A stretch of 61,668 nucleotides of DNA from Clostridiaceae bacterium (GTDB taxonomy: Bacteria; Bacillota; Clostridia; DSM-8532), in the NCBI GenBank assembly GCA_012728095.1, contig JAAYFU010000069.1:1-61668 (forward strand). The letters run 5' to 3'. Every line of letters starts with the position of its first letter. Within the stretch, counting starts at the first letter, position 1. Under the pieces are notes generated by a model, which did not search any database, was not told where the DNA came from, and saw only the letters and a list, made by a program, of their open reading frames with translations. Below, in pieces: positions 54,634 to 61,668 of this stretch. Position numbers and translations under genes: made by a program.

Positions 54634-55509
54634 CTAGTATACACCCCCCTCTTCCTCAATAATGTTATAAACCGTACGGCGAATGATATCACCCGCCGTT
54701 AAGGGTGCAATTTTTCCCGGAAGTCCGAGAGACCATACAACTTTAAAGCCAAGTTCTTCAGCTGCTTTAAAGTCTATCCCGCCGGGTTTTGACGCCAGGT
54801 CCAGCAAAAAACAGCCGCTTCTTGTCTTTTCCAGTATTTCTCTTGTGATTACCAGTGCAGGCGCAGTGTTAACTATGGCATCCATATCCGAGACATAACG
54901 CGCTAATTGATGCACGGGTACCGGTTTCAGTCCCTGAGTCTCGATCCAGGCAATATCAGCATACTTTCTTGCGGCTACCCATACATCGGTCCCGAAAGCA
55001 TGTAGCATCTTTGCAAGAATCTTGCCTATTCTTCCATACCCGACTATCAATATTCTGCTGTCCATCAGTGTCATCGGAAGCTCCTGGATCAAAATATGGA
55101 TAGCGCCCTCTGAGGTCGGCACAGCATTTAAGATCATGAGCTCTTCTCTCTCAACAATATCAACGCACTTTATATTCTTTGCCTCCAGCTGTTTCTTGAC
55201 ATTTTCAGGTATCTTGCCCGCAATAAAGATTGAATTCTCTTCGATCTTTTCAATAACTTCACTAACCGTAGTCTTGTTTTTTGACAAAGGAGTTGAAATA
55301 AAACCATTCTCCGATACGAACGGAATTCCTCCTATAATTACCTTGGCGCCGTCAAGGATGAAATCCAGTGGCGCATCTTTACCAGCCCATGGTTTTCCGC
55401 TTTTCTCGAATCCATATATCTCAACGTATTGATAGTCTTTCTTTAATAGCTCTGCCAAGTAAACATTGCGCATATCTCCCCCTACTATTGCATATTTTAT
55501 CCTGTGCAC
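54634..55509 (-). CDS. dpaA: Dipicolinate synthase subunit A
   Basis: DpaA is the NAD(P)-binding subunit that oxidises the dihydropicolinate intermediate. The 291-aa protein has an N-terminal domain starting KYAIVGGDMRNVYLAELLK and a Rossmann motif ILIVGYGRIGKILAKMLHAFG near residue 153. The start is GTG with GGGAGG eight bases upstream. A sigma-K-like promoter lies just before it. Confidence 0.95.
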   Translation of the reverse strand: MHRIKYAIVGGDMRNVYLAELLKKDYQYVEIYGFEKSGKPWAGKDAPLDFILDGAKVIIGGIPFVSENGFISTPLSKNKTTVSEVIEKIEENSIFIAGKIPENVKKQLEAKNIKCVDIVEREELMILNAVPTSEGAIHILIQELPMTLMDSRILIVGYGRIGKILAKMLHAFGTDVWVAARKYADIAWIETQGLKPVPVHQLARYVSDMDAIVNTAPALVITREILEKTRSGCFLLDLASKPGGIDFKAAEELGFKVVWSLGLPGKIAPLTAGDIIRRTVYNIIEEEGGVY

Positions 55510-55542
55510 ATAGCAACCCTCCCACCCTGTAACTCAACATTA

Positions 55543-55570
55543 TATTTTATGAATTGCCTTTTAATCTTGT
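55543..55570 (-). promoter_or_regulatory. Sigma-K-like promoter of dpaAB
   Basis: The -10 CATAAAATA (55543-55551) matches CATANNNTA exactly, and AC (55569-55570) lies 17 bp upstream, as in sigma-K promoters of the mother cell. Dipicolinate synthase is a known late mother-cell gene. Confidence 0.6.
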
Positions 55571-55681
55571 GTATCTGGCAAGCGCAAGTTTTATCAAGGG
55601 AACTTTAGAAGCGTTGACTAATCAGGACCTGGTTATTTTAAGCACAGATTTATCAGGATGTTTTGGATCTTAATAGACGAT

Positions 55682-55707
55682 AAAAAAATCTCTCCTGAGA
55701 GGAGAGA
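55682..55707 (-). terminator. Terminator downstream of the M16 peptidase gene
   Basis: TCTCTCCT and AGGAGAGA form a perfect 8-bp stem with a three-base loop followed by seven T on the minus strand. Confidence 0.88.
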
Positions 55708-55732
55708 CTGTCCGGTTATTCAAAACTTTGCC

Positions 55733-56992
55733 CTAAAATGTAAGATAATTCATGACATCAGGCGAAACAGGCCTTTCTCCCAGGGCAACCATTCCTTTTT
55801 CGCCCTCTTTAAAGATCCAGTTAATTATGTCCAAAATATCATTCATTGTTATACTGTCGATTCTCTTTAACACTTCCTCTGGATCATGAACCTTGCCGGT
55901 TATGATTATTGACTTGCCGATAGCCGTCATAAGGCCGGAAGTACTGTCCAGGCTTAAACAATAGTTTCCTTTGAGCTGGTTTTTACTACGTAACAATTCG
56001 CTTTGGGTTATCCCGTGTTGAATAAGATTTCTTAATTCGTTGCCTATACATTCAATAACCGTATTCACTTTTTCAGGATTCGTGGCGGCGTAAATGGTAA
56101 ACATGCCGCAATCCCTGAATGATATGGGAAAAGAATATATGGAATAAACCAGTCCAAGTTCTTCACGAATACTCTGAAACAGCCTGGAACTCATCCCTCC
56201 GCCAATTATGTTATTCAGGGCCATTAAAGCATACATACGCTGATCTTCTATTGGAAAGCCGCGAAATCCTATGCTTAAATGTGTCTGTTCAATTTCTTTC
56301 TTTCTGAAAAGGAAACGTGCGGCAAGCGCCGGGCGTTCGTTCGAGATATTACAATAGCCTAGCGGCTTCCATGAGCCGAAGTATTTGTCTATAACATTAA
56401 TTAAGTAATCTTCTTCAAAATTTCCCGCCACTGAGATTACACAGTTGTCAGGCACATAGTACAGCGACATATAGTCCAGCAAATCTTCCCTGGTTATGCC
56501 TTCCAATGATGCGGCCGTTCCAAGAATCGGAAAGCCTAAAGGGCTTCCGTTCCACATTTCCTCGCTCAATAAATCGTTGACCAGTTCTTCAGGATCATCT
56601 TCATACATGCTTATTTCTTCCAGGACAACTTTTTTCTCGGTTTCAATATGATCGGGGTTAAATACAGGATTTAACAACATATCGGATAAAATGTCCACAG
56701 CAATTTCAAGATCGCTGTTTAATGTTTTTGTATAGAAACATGTACAGTCTTTTCCGGTAAAAGCGTTTATCTCTCCTCCTATTTTGTCAATCTCACAGGC
56801 AATATCCTTTGCAGTTCTGGTTTTTGTACCCTTGAATACCATATGTTCAATAAAATGTGAAATTCCGTTGTTGCCGCGGGTTTCATACCTGGCTCCCGCT
56901 CCGATCCAAACCCCAAATGAAACTGATTTAAGATGATCCAATCTTTCATAAATTACAGTCAAATTGTTTTTCAATATGTACTCTTTAAACAA
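55733..56992 (-). CDS. M16 family zinc peptidase (MlpA/PqqL-like)
   Basis: The 419-aa protein has the inverted zinc motif HFIEH near residue 46 with a downstream Glu-rich stretch (KKVVLEEISMYEDDPEE), and a C-terminal inactive-like domain (GGGMSSRLFQSIREELGLVYSI). Clostridial relatives are single-domain insulinase-type peptidases near dipicolinate genes. I chose the TTG at 56992 because AGGTGG lies eight bases upstream; a GTG at 57004 would add four residues. Confidence 0.9.
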   Translation of the reverse strand: MFKEYILKNNLTVIYERLDHLKSVSFGVWIGAGARYETRGNNGISHFIEHMVFKGTKTRTAKDIACEIDKIGGEINAFTGKDCTCFYTKTLNSDLEIAVDILSDMLLNPVFNPDHIETEKKVVLEEISMYEDDPEELVNDLLSEEMWNGSPLGFPILGTAASLEGITREDLLDYMSLYYVPDNCVISVAGNFEEDYLINVIDKYFGSWKPLGYCNISNERPALAARFLFRKKEIEQTHLSIGFRGFPIEDQRMYALMALNNIIGGGMSSRLFQSIREELGLVYSIYSFPISFRDCGMFTIYAATNPEKVNTVIECIGNELRNLIQHGITQSELLRSKNQLKGNYCLSLDSTSGLMTAIGKSIIITGKVHDPEEVLKRIDSITMNDILDIINWIFKEGEKGMVALGERPVSPDVMNYLTF

Positions 56993-57181
56993 TACTTCTA
57001 CCACCTTAACAAACTTTATTTATGTTAATTTATAAAGATAAACCTATAATAATATTAAACAAAGTTTTAAACTTTGCAACATGTATCAGGAATCCCGTTT
57101 AATATAAGTAACGGCGGGAAACCCGCCGTTTTACTCGGTATATCATGACATATCATAAGTATTTTATTAGTTCCGAATTGT

Positions 57182-57883
57182 TTATACAAAACCAAAGTCT
57201 CCTCTGAACTGCAGTATGTCGACACTTTCAGCCAGCTCATTAATAATGCTTTTCAATATATTACGTTTCTCAACTCGCCCCGTATACCTGCCATCGGTTA
57301 AATCTACTTCCCTGTATTGCTGCAGTACATATCTTCGAGCGCCCCGTACGGTCCGGCAAATATCGGCCAAATCCATGTCAGACAGTTGAGGAGTAAAGGT
57401 CGTACGAAATTCATATTCGACCTTGTTCATTTTGAGAATATTTATGCTTTCAATTAATTTCCGGGTATCAACCTTGGAACAGCACACCTTTCGATATTCG
57501 CAAAGAGGTGCTTTAATATCCATAGCCACATAATCCAGCAGCCTGTTTTTAATCAGTGAGCGCAAACATTCAGGATTGGTTCCGTTAGTATCCAGCTTTG
57601 TTTTAAAGCCCATGCTCTTTACAATTTCCAGGAATTCGGAAAGACCCTGCTGTAAAGTAGGCTCGCCTCCTGAAACGACAACACCGTCTAAAAGTCCTTG
57701 ACGCTTTTTAAGAAAATCAATTACAGAATCCTGTTCCAACAGTTGATTATCGGGGGATGTTCCAATTAACCGCCGATTATGGCAGTATCCACAGTTCATA
57801 TTGCAGCCCTGGGTAAACACGACAGCCGAGATATTCCCCGGATAGTCTATCATGGAGTTTTTCTGCAATCCCGCAATTTTCAT
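57182..57883 (-). CDS. nrdG: Anaerobic ribonucleoside-triphosphate reductase activating protein
   Basis: NrdG is the radical-SAM activase that makes the glycyl radical on NrdD. The 233-aa protein has CNMNCGYC with cysteines at 27, 31 and 34, and GGEPTLQQG as the second SAM motif. It is 9 bp downstream of nrdD. Absence of an aerobic reductase in the window fits an anaerobe but cannot be concluded genome-wide. Confidence 0.95.
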   Translation of the reverse strand: MKIAGLQKNSMIDYPGNISAVVFTQGCNMNCGYCHNRRLIGTSPDNQLLEQDSVIDFLKKRQGLLDGVVVSGGEPTLQQGLSEFLEIVKSMGFKTKLDTNGTNPECLRSLIKNRLLDYVAMDIKAPLCEYRKVCCSKVDTRKLIESINILKMNKVEYEFRTTFTPQLSDMDLADICRTVRGARRYVLQQYREVDLTDGRYTGRVEKRNILKSIINELAESVDILQFRGDFGFV

Positions 57884-57892
57884 GTTATTTCT

Positions 57893-59983
57893 CTATCCTG
57901 CCTGTTCGTTAAGTACGAATTTTTTTCTTAAGAAGTATTCTTCTTTCTTTCCCTTATTGTAATTGTCCACGGGTCTTAAATATCCAACGACCCTGGACCA
58001 TACTTCTGTTTTTTCTCCGCAGGAGGGACATTCAAAATGTTCCCCCTGGATATACCCATGAGTATTGCATATTGAAAATGTGGGCGTAATAGAGATGTAC
58101 GGCATCTTATATCTCTCAAATATCCGTTTTATGAGGTTTTTACATACTTCTGCGTCCTTTATGCACTCTCCGAGATACAGATGTTGTACAGTACCGCCTG
58201 TGTAAAGCGACTGAAGCTCGTCCTGAAGATCCATACATTCAAAAATATCATCGGTAAATCCTACCGGCAATTGTGTAGAGTTGGTATAGTAAGGCGTTTT
58301 ATCACCTGCCGTTATAATATCAGGATATCTTTGCTTATCAAGCCTGGCAAGGCGATAGGAAGTTCCCTCTGCAGGTGTTGCTTCAAGATTGTAGAAGTTT
58401 CCGGTTTCCTTCTGGAAATCAATCATGATATCCCGCAGGTAATGCATAATCTCCACCGCAAATGCCTGGCCTTCGGGAGTGGTAATATCCTTGCCCATAA
58501 AATTTAAAATAGCCTCATTCATACCTACTATACCAATAGTGGAAAAATGATTATACCAGTATGAACCGGTTCTCTGCTTGATATTTCTCAGATAATGCGT
58601 GCTATAAGGATAAAGCCCCTTTTCCGACTGTTGTTCAATAATTTTTCTTTTGATTTCTAGGGAGGTCTTTCCAATACTGGCAATTTTCAATAATCGTTGC
58701 TTAAACTCTTCTTTGGTAGAGCTCAAATATCCTATTCTCGGTAAATTAATCGTAAAGACGCCGATGGAGCCGGTAAGTGGATTGCTGCCAAACAATCCAC
58801 CGCCTCTTTTTCGAAGTTCGCTTGTGTCAAGGCGCAATCTGCAGCACATTGAAACAGCATCCTCGGGTGAAAGATCGGAATTAACGTAATTTGCAAAGTA
58901 CGGAATGCCATATTTGCATGTAATCTTCATGAATCCATCCACTGCAGGACTGTCCCAGTCAAAGTCTTTTGTGATATTAATCGTAGGTATTGGAAATGTA
59001 AAAACCCTTCCTTTGGCATCGCCTTCCAGCATAACATCACAGAAAGCCTTGTTGAATAAATCCATCTCAGCCTGGAAGTCTCCATATTTGTCATTGGTAT
59101 ATTCTCCTCCGCATATAACAGGTTCGTCCTTGAGGGCTGAGGGAACCTTAATATCGAAGGTCAAATTGGAAAAGGGGCATTGAAATCCGACTCTGGTCGG
59201 GACATTAATGTTGAAAACAAATTCCTGCAGGCATTGCTTAACTTCTTCATAATTAAGATTATCATAGCGTATAAACGGAGCGCAGTAAGTGTCAAAACTA
59301 GACCATGCCTGCGCTCCTGCTGTCTCACCTTGAGTGGTAAATGTAGAATTGACAATTTGCCCTAAAAAGCTTCTCAAGTGCCTTGCCGGTTTGCTTTCAA
59401 CTTTACCGGGAACACCTCCGAAGCCTTCGAGCAGAAGCTGCCTTAAATCCCAGCCTGCACAATATGGGCCGAAAAAACCCAAATCATGAATATGGCAGTC
59501 ACCGCTCAGATGAGCCTCGCGGACTTCAGAGGGATAAATCTCATGAAGCCAATAGTTCTGAGTGAAAATTTCTCTTATGTAATTATTAAGCCCGTTCACA
59601 CTCTTCTGTGTATTTGCGTTCTCTTGTATTTTCCAATCCATATCGCCCAAATAGTTGCTGAACATGTCAATAGTAGCGCCTATAAGGGCGTTGATTTCTC
59701 TTGCATTTTTACGTTTATCCCGGTACAGGATGTAAGCTTTGGCAGTTTTGGCATGACCGTTTTCAATAAGTACATACTCTACAAGATCCTGGATTTGTTC
59801 AACATCGGGTATTTTTCCTTTGTATTTTTCATTTGCCAGCTCAACCACTTTATCACAAAGCCGCTGAGCAAGTGCAAAATCGTTTCCTCCACATGCTACT
59901 GCTGCTTTAAAGATAGCAGATGAAATTTTCTCAGGCATAAATTTCTCAATACTTCCGTTTCTCTTACGTATCTTTTCAATCAT
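57893..59983 (-). CDS. nrdD: Anaerobic ribonucleoside-triphosphate reductase (class III)
   Basis: NrdD reduces ribonucleotides to deoxyribonucleotides without oxygen. The 696-aa protein begins with an ATP-cone domain (IRKRNGSIEKFMPEKISSAIFKAA). The catalytic barrel has FAVEIMHYLRDIM and YRLARLDKQRYPDI. The C-terminal zinc-binding CNTHGY and CPSCG precede the glycyl radical site RVVGYL with Gly667. GGAGG precedes the ATG. It is regulated by a NrdR box. Confidence 0.97.
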   Translation of the reverse strand: MIEKIRKRNGSIEKFMPEKISSAIFKAAVACGGNDFALAQRLCDKVVELANEKYKGKIPDVEQIQDLVEYVLIENGHAKTAKAYILYRDKRKNAREINALIGATIDMFSNYLGDMDWKIQENANTQKSVNGLNNYIREIFTQNYWLHEIYPSEVREAHLSGDCHIHDLGFFGPYCAGWDLRQLLLEGFGGVPGKVESKPARHLRSFLGQIVNSTFTTQGETAGAQAWSSFDTYCAPFIRYDNLNYEEVKQCLQEFVFNINVPTRVGFQCPFSNLTFDIKVPSALKDEPVICGGEYTNDKYGDFQAEMDLFNKAFCDVMLEGDAKGRVFTFPIPTINITKDFDWDSPAVDGFMKITCKYGIPYFANYVNSDLSPEDAVSMCCRLRLDTSELRKRGGGLFGSNPLTGSIGVFTINLPRIGYLSSTKEEFKQRLLKIASIGKTSLEIKRKIIEQQSEKGLYPYSTHYLRNIKQRTGSYWYNHFSTIGIVGMNEAILNFMGKDITTPEGQAFAVEIMHYLRDIMIDFQKETGNFYNLEATPAEGTSYRLARLDKQRYPDIITAGDKTPYYTNSTQLPVGFTDDIFECMDLQDELQSLYTGGTVQHLYLGECIKDAEVCKNLIKRIFERYKMPYISITPTFSICNTHGYIQGEHFECPSCGEKTEVWSRVVGYLRPVDNYNKGKKEEYFLRKKFVLNEQAG

Positions 59984-60012
59984 ACCTGACTGCCTCCCCT
60001 ATCCGTTAAACA

Positions 60013-60063
60013 AACCAATATCTCGTCGTGAATTATATTATCATACACAATATATAGTGTCAA
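60013..60063 (-). promoter_or_regulatory. nrdD promoter with NrdR box pair
   Basis: TTGACA (60058-60063), a 17-bp spacer and TAATAT (60035-60040) form the nrdD promoter. A perfect NrdR box ACACAATATATAGTGT (60045-60060) fills the spacer. A second, degenerate box (10 of 16 matches) lies at 60013-60028, 32 bp away, which is the phased spacing known for NrdR box pairs. Confidence 0.85.
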
Positions 60064-60444
60064 TTTGAAATAATTAATTTTTTTGTGCAAAATGACGAAA
60101 ATATGAATTATGAAGGGTTTGGCACTAATACATATTTCGATAAAAATCAATATTTTGTTAGGTTGTAATGACATGAACACAACATGTTGGTCGATATTGG
60201 TATTGGTTAATATGCATATAATATGCTTGTTCAGCCTTTTTCAAAAATATAAATGCTTTTTCGGCAAAATAAATAATGGTTAGAAATATTATGACAATTC
60301 CAACCATGAAATTAAATTTGGTAAAACTGACTAATAGTGCTTTAGTCCGGGTATATCCGGGAACAAAGCACTATCCGAAAACATGAAAAATCTCATAATC
60401 TCATAAGAATCCGGGGATTAAAATATATTCGGTTTATGCTTGAA
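60064..60444. other. AT-rich intergenic region between nrdD and radC
   Basis: No ORF with coding character or known RNA is seen. The only strong element is the hairpin at 60334-60374. A small palindromic run (AATATGCATATAATATGC) lies near 60209. Confidence 0.4.
60334..60374. terminator. Long hairpin, likely terminator of radC
   Basis: ATAGTGCTTT pairs perfectly with AAAGCACTAT, enclosing a second GTCCGGG/CCCGGAC-like stem. It sits 70 bp beyond the radC stop. The T tract is weak, so termination is likely but not certain. Confidence 0.6.
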
Positions 60445-61140
60445 TTATATAATCAACGAGTCAAGAAGCCCCTGCTCCGCAAAACTTAAATAGCGGTCGC
60501 CGGCGACTATTATATGGTCAACCACATTTATGGATATTGGTTTCATGGCCTGACAAATCTTGCGGGTTACATCAATATCAGCATTGGATGCCTTCAGACT
60601 TCCGCCCGGATGATTATGAGCAAGGATTATGCTGTTGGCCTTATGTCTTAAGGCAGTCTCAACTACAAGCCTGGGATATACCGGCGCTTCATTAATTGTT
60701 CCCTCATGAACCAGGGCAGCGTAATTCACCCGATTCTGGGAATTGAGACAAATGACATAAAAACACTCATATATACGCCCTGCAAAAAGTGACACGGCAT
60801 AGTTTCCGGCAACTGTGGAAGAATTGACAATTGGCCTTTCTCCCCATTTCTGTCTTAAGTAACGTCGGGATAACGGGGCCACCAGTGAAATAAGTATAGC
60901 CGTATTAAGGCTTACCTTGCAACGTCTTTCAATGTCCCTGGGGTCAGCTTCAAGAAGATCGTGCAGGGTACCGAACTCTTTTATCATACGATGAGCCAAA
61001 GCATTGGTATCATGCTGCGGAATACTGTAGAACAGGAGCAATTCAATGATTTCATGGTCTGAAAAACTATCAAGTCCTTCATCCAAATATCTTTTCTTCA
61101 TCCTGTTACGGTGGCCTTTATGAATATTAGTATCGGACAT
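60445..61140 (-). CDS. radC: RadC family JAB-domain protein
   Basis: The 231-aa protein has an N-terminal helix-hairpin-helix region (DHEIIELLLFYSIPQHDTNALAHRMI) and a C-terminal JAMM/MPN+ metal motif with HNHPGGSLKASNADID (HxH...D). RadC was named for DNA repair, but its cellular role is unproven. Residues 104-190 form the protease-like fold. GAGG lies upstream of the ATG. Confidence 0.94.
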   Translation of the reverse strand: MSDTNIHKGHRNRMKKRYLDEGLDSFSDHEIIELLLFYSIPQHDTNALAHRMIKEFGTLHDLLEADPRDIERRCKVSLNTAILISLVAPLSRRYLRQKWGERPIVNSSTVAGNYAVSLFAGRIYECFYVICLNSQNRVNYAALVHEGTINEAPVYPRLVVETALRHKANSIILAHNHPGGSLKASNADIDVTRKICQAMKPISINVVDHIIVAGDRYLSFAEQGLLDSLII

Positions 61141-61218
61141 TTTAAATATTCCTCATTGCTTTTTTATGCATTTATTGTATATATTAACATATTATTGCTA
61201 TTATTGACAATATAATAA

Positions 61219-61256
61219 GGGTTGTCTCAAAATAACATCTTAATTTAAGACAACCC
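61219..61256 (-). terminator. Terminator after the ABC-2 permease gene
   Basis: GGGTTGTCT and AGACAACCC form a perfect 9-bp stem, followed by TTATTATATT on the minus strand. It separates the permease gene from radC. Confidence 0.65.
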
Positions 61257-61286
61257 AAAAATTACTGGCTGTTAAATATGTTTTAT

Positions 61287-61668
61287 TTAAAACTCCCTTT
61301 TTTCATATATCCTTATTGATAAAACAACAGAAATGAGCAACAAGCCGACAGCAACAGGCAGCATAAAAGGAGTGACTTTTTGAACAAGGCTTTCTACCTT
61401 CATTGGGTCTGCTTTGACTAATGCCAATAAACTACTTGATCCGCCTGCAATTATTACAGTCATTAATATGAACCACATTCGCCCCTTATCCACACCGAGT
61501 TTAAATAATATCGGATAATTAACACTTGAAAAAAATAAACCTGCCGACAACAGTAATTCTGTCTGAGCTATTAAACTTTCAAAGTCAAAAGGCTGCTTTT
61601 CAACATACCATTTTGCTATAGTAGCAATGATATAAACTATGATGGCCGCAAATGCGCATATTATGGAA
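61287..61668 (-). CDS. ABC-2 family transporter permease, partial (C-terminal part only)
   Basis: The frame is open from the window edge to its stop at 61287. About 127 residues are visible, with helices at the start (CAFAAIIVYIIATIAKW), in the middle (WFILMTVIIAGGSSSLLALV) and at the end (TPFMLPVAVGLLLISVVLSIRIYEKREF). SSVNYPILFKLGVDKGRMWF resembles ABC-2 permease members (PF13346-type family). Substrate unknown. The start lies outside the window; the internal TTG at 61550 is not the true start. Confidence 0.72.
   Translation of the reverse strand, partial: SIICAFAAIIVYIIATIAKWYVEKQPFDFESLIAQTELLLSAGLFFSSVNYPILFKLGVDKGRMWFILMTVIIAGGSSSLLALVKADPMKVESLVQKVTPFMLPVAVGLLLISVVLSIRIYEKREF

Noticed and set aside
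61219..61256. Possible insertion-sequence end (GGGTTGTCTCAAAA)
   Set aside because: The sequence resembles terminal repeats of some IS families, but there is no transposase, target duplication or second end; it works as a terminator between two genes.

Overview
This window reads as a chromosomal segment of an anaerobic, endospore-forming, Gram-positive bacterium of the class Clostridia. The indicators are spoVM beside rpmB, the dipicolinate synthase pair dpaA/dpaB, an oxygen-sensitive class III ribonucleotide reductase, a T-box leader, a glmS ribozyme, a BusR-type regulator and strong GGAGG ribosome binding sites. The genus cannot be fixed from the sequence; the gene order is reminiscent of the Acetivibrio/Ruminiclostridium group (inference). 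No CRISPR array, prophage, integrase or intact insertion sequence was seen. Most genes lie on the minus strand; the plus-strand genes form small islands, several of them accessory or decayed.

Layout. 1-3965: tRNA-Val(CAC), glmM, then glmS behind a GlcN6P-sensing glmS ribozyme. 4284-8275: a decayed S-layer-type surface protein gene with three frameshifts, then an unknown membrane protein. 8383-21842: one long branched-chain amino acid operon, read right to left as T-box leader, ilvB, ilvN, ilvC, leuA, cimA, leuC, leuD, leuB, ilvD and a second ilvB. CimA makes citramalate, and the Leu enzymes plus Ilv enzymes can carry it to isoleucine as well as making leucine and valine. The two IlvB paralogues differ at a residue known to set 2-ketobutyrate preference, which suggests a division of labour. 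22145-27866: housekeeping genes (rpmB, spoVM, a DUF512 radical-SAM gene, rpmF, the DUF177 gene, glyA, an rluB-type gene). The 23-codon spoVM is easily missed because of its size.

28089-31208: a solitary 1039-aa TIR-transmembrane-WD40 protein, the most unusual gene here. 31393-36509: ychF, then a glycine betaine type ABC transporter (opuA) with a GntR-RCK_C (BusR-like) regulator next to it, a combination linked elsewhere to cyclic di-AMP control of osmolyte uptake. 36696-45486: a lipid glycosyltransferase, hfq, miaA, mutL, mutS and miaB (tRNA modification and mismatch repair), with a block of dispersed repeats between mutL and mutS. 45680-49744: a Bax-inhibitor-1 family protein, a remnant of a Fpg/Nei-type zinc finger, and a TPP-riboswitch-controlled thiamine-precursor ABC transporter.

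49864-53918: a frameshifted lipoprotein gene, sfsA, and a ROK regulator paired with an MFS transporter behind a palindromic operator. 54055-57004: dpaA/dpaB with a sigma-K-like promoter, and an M16 peptidase. 57182-60063: nrdD/nrdG with a NrdR box inside the core promoter. 60445-61668: radC and the 3' end of an ABC-2 permease cut by the window edge.
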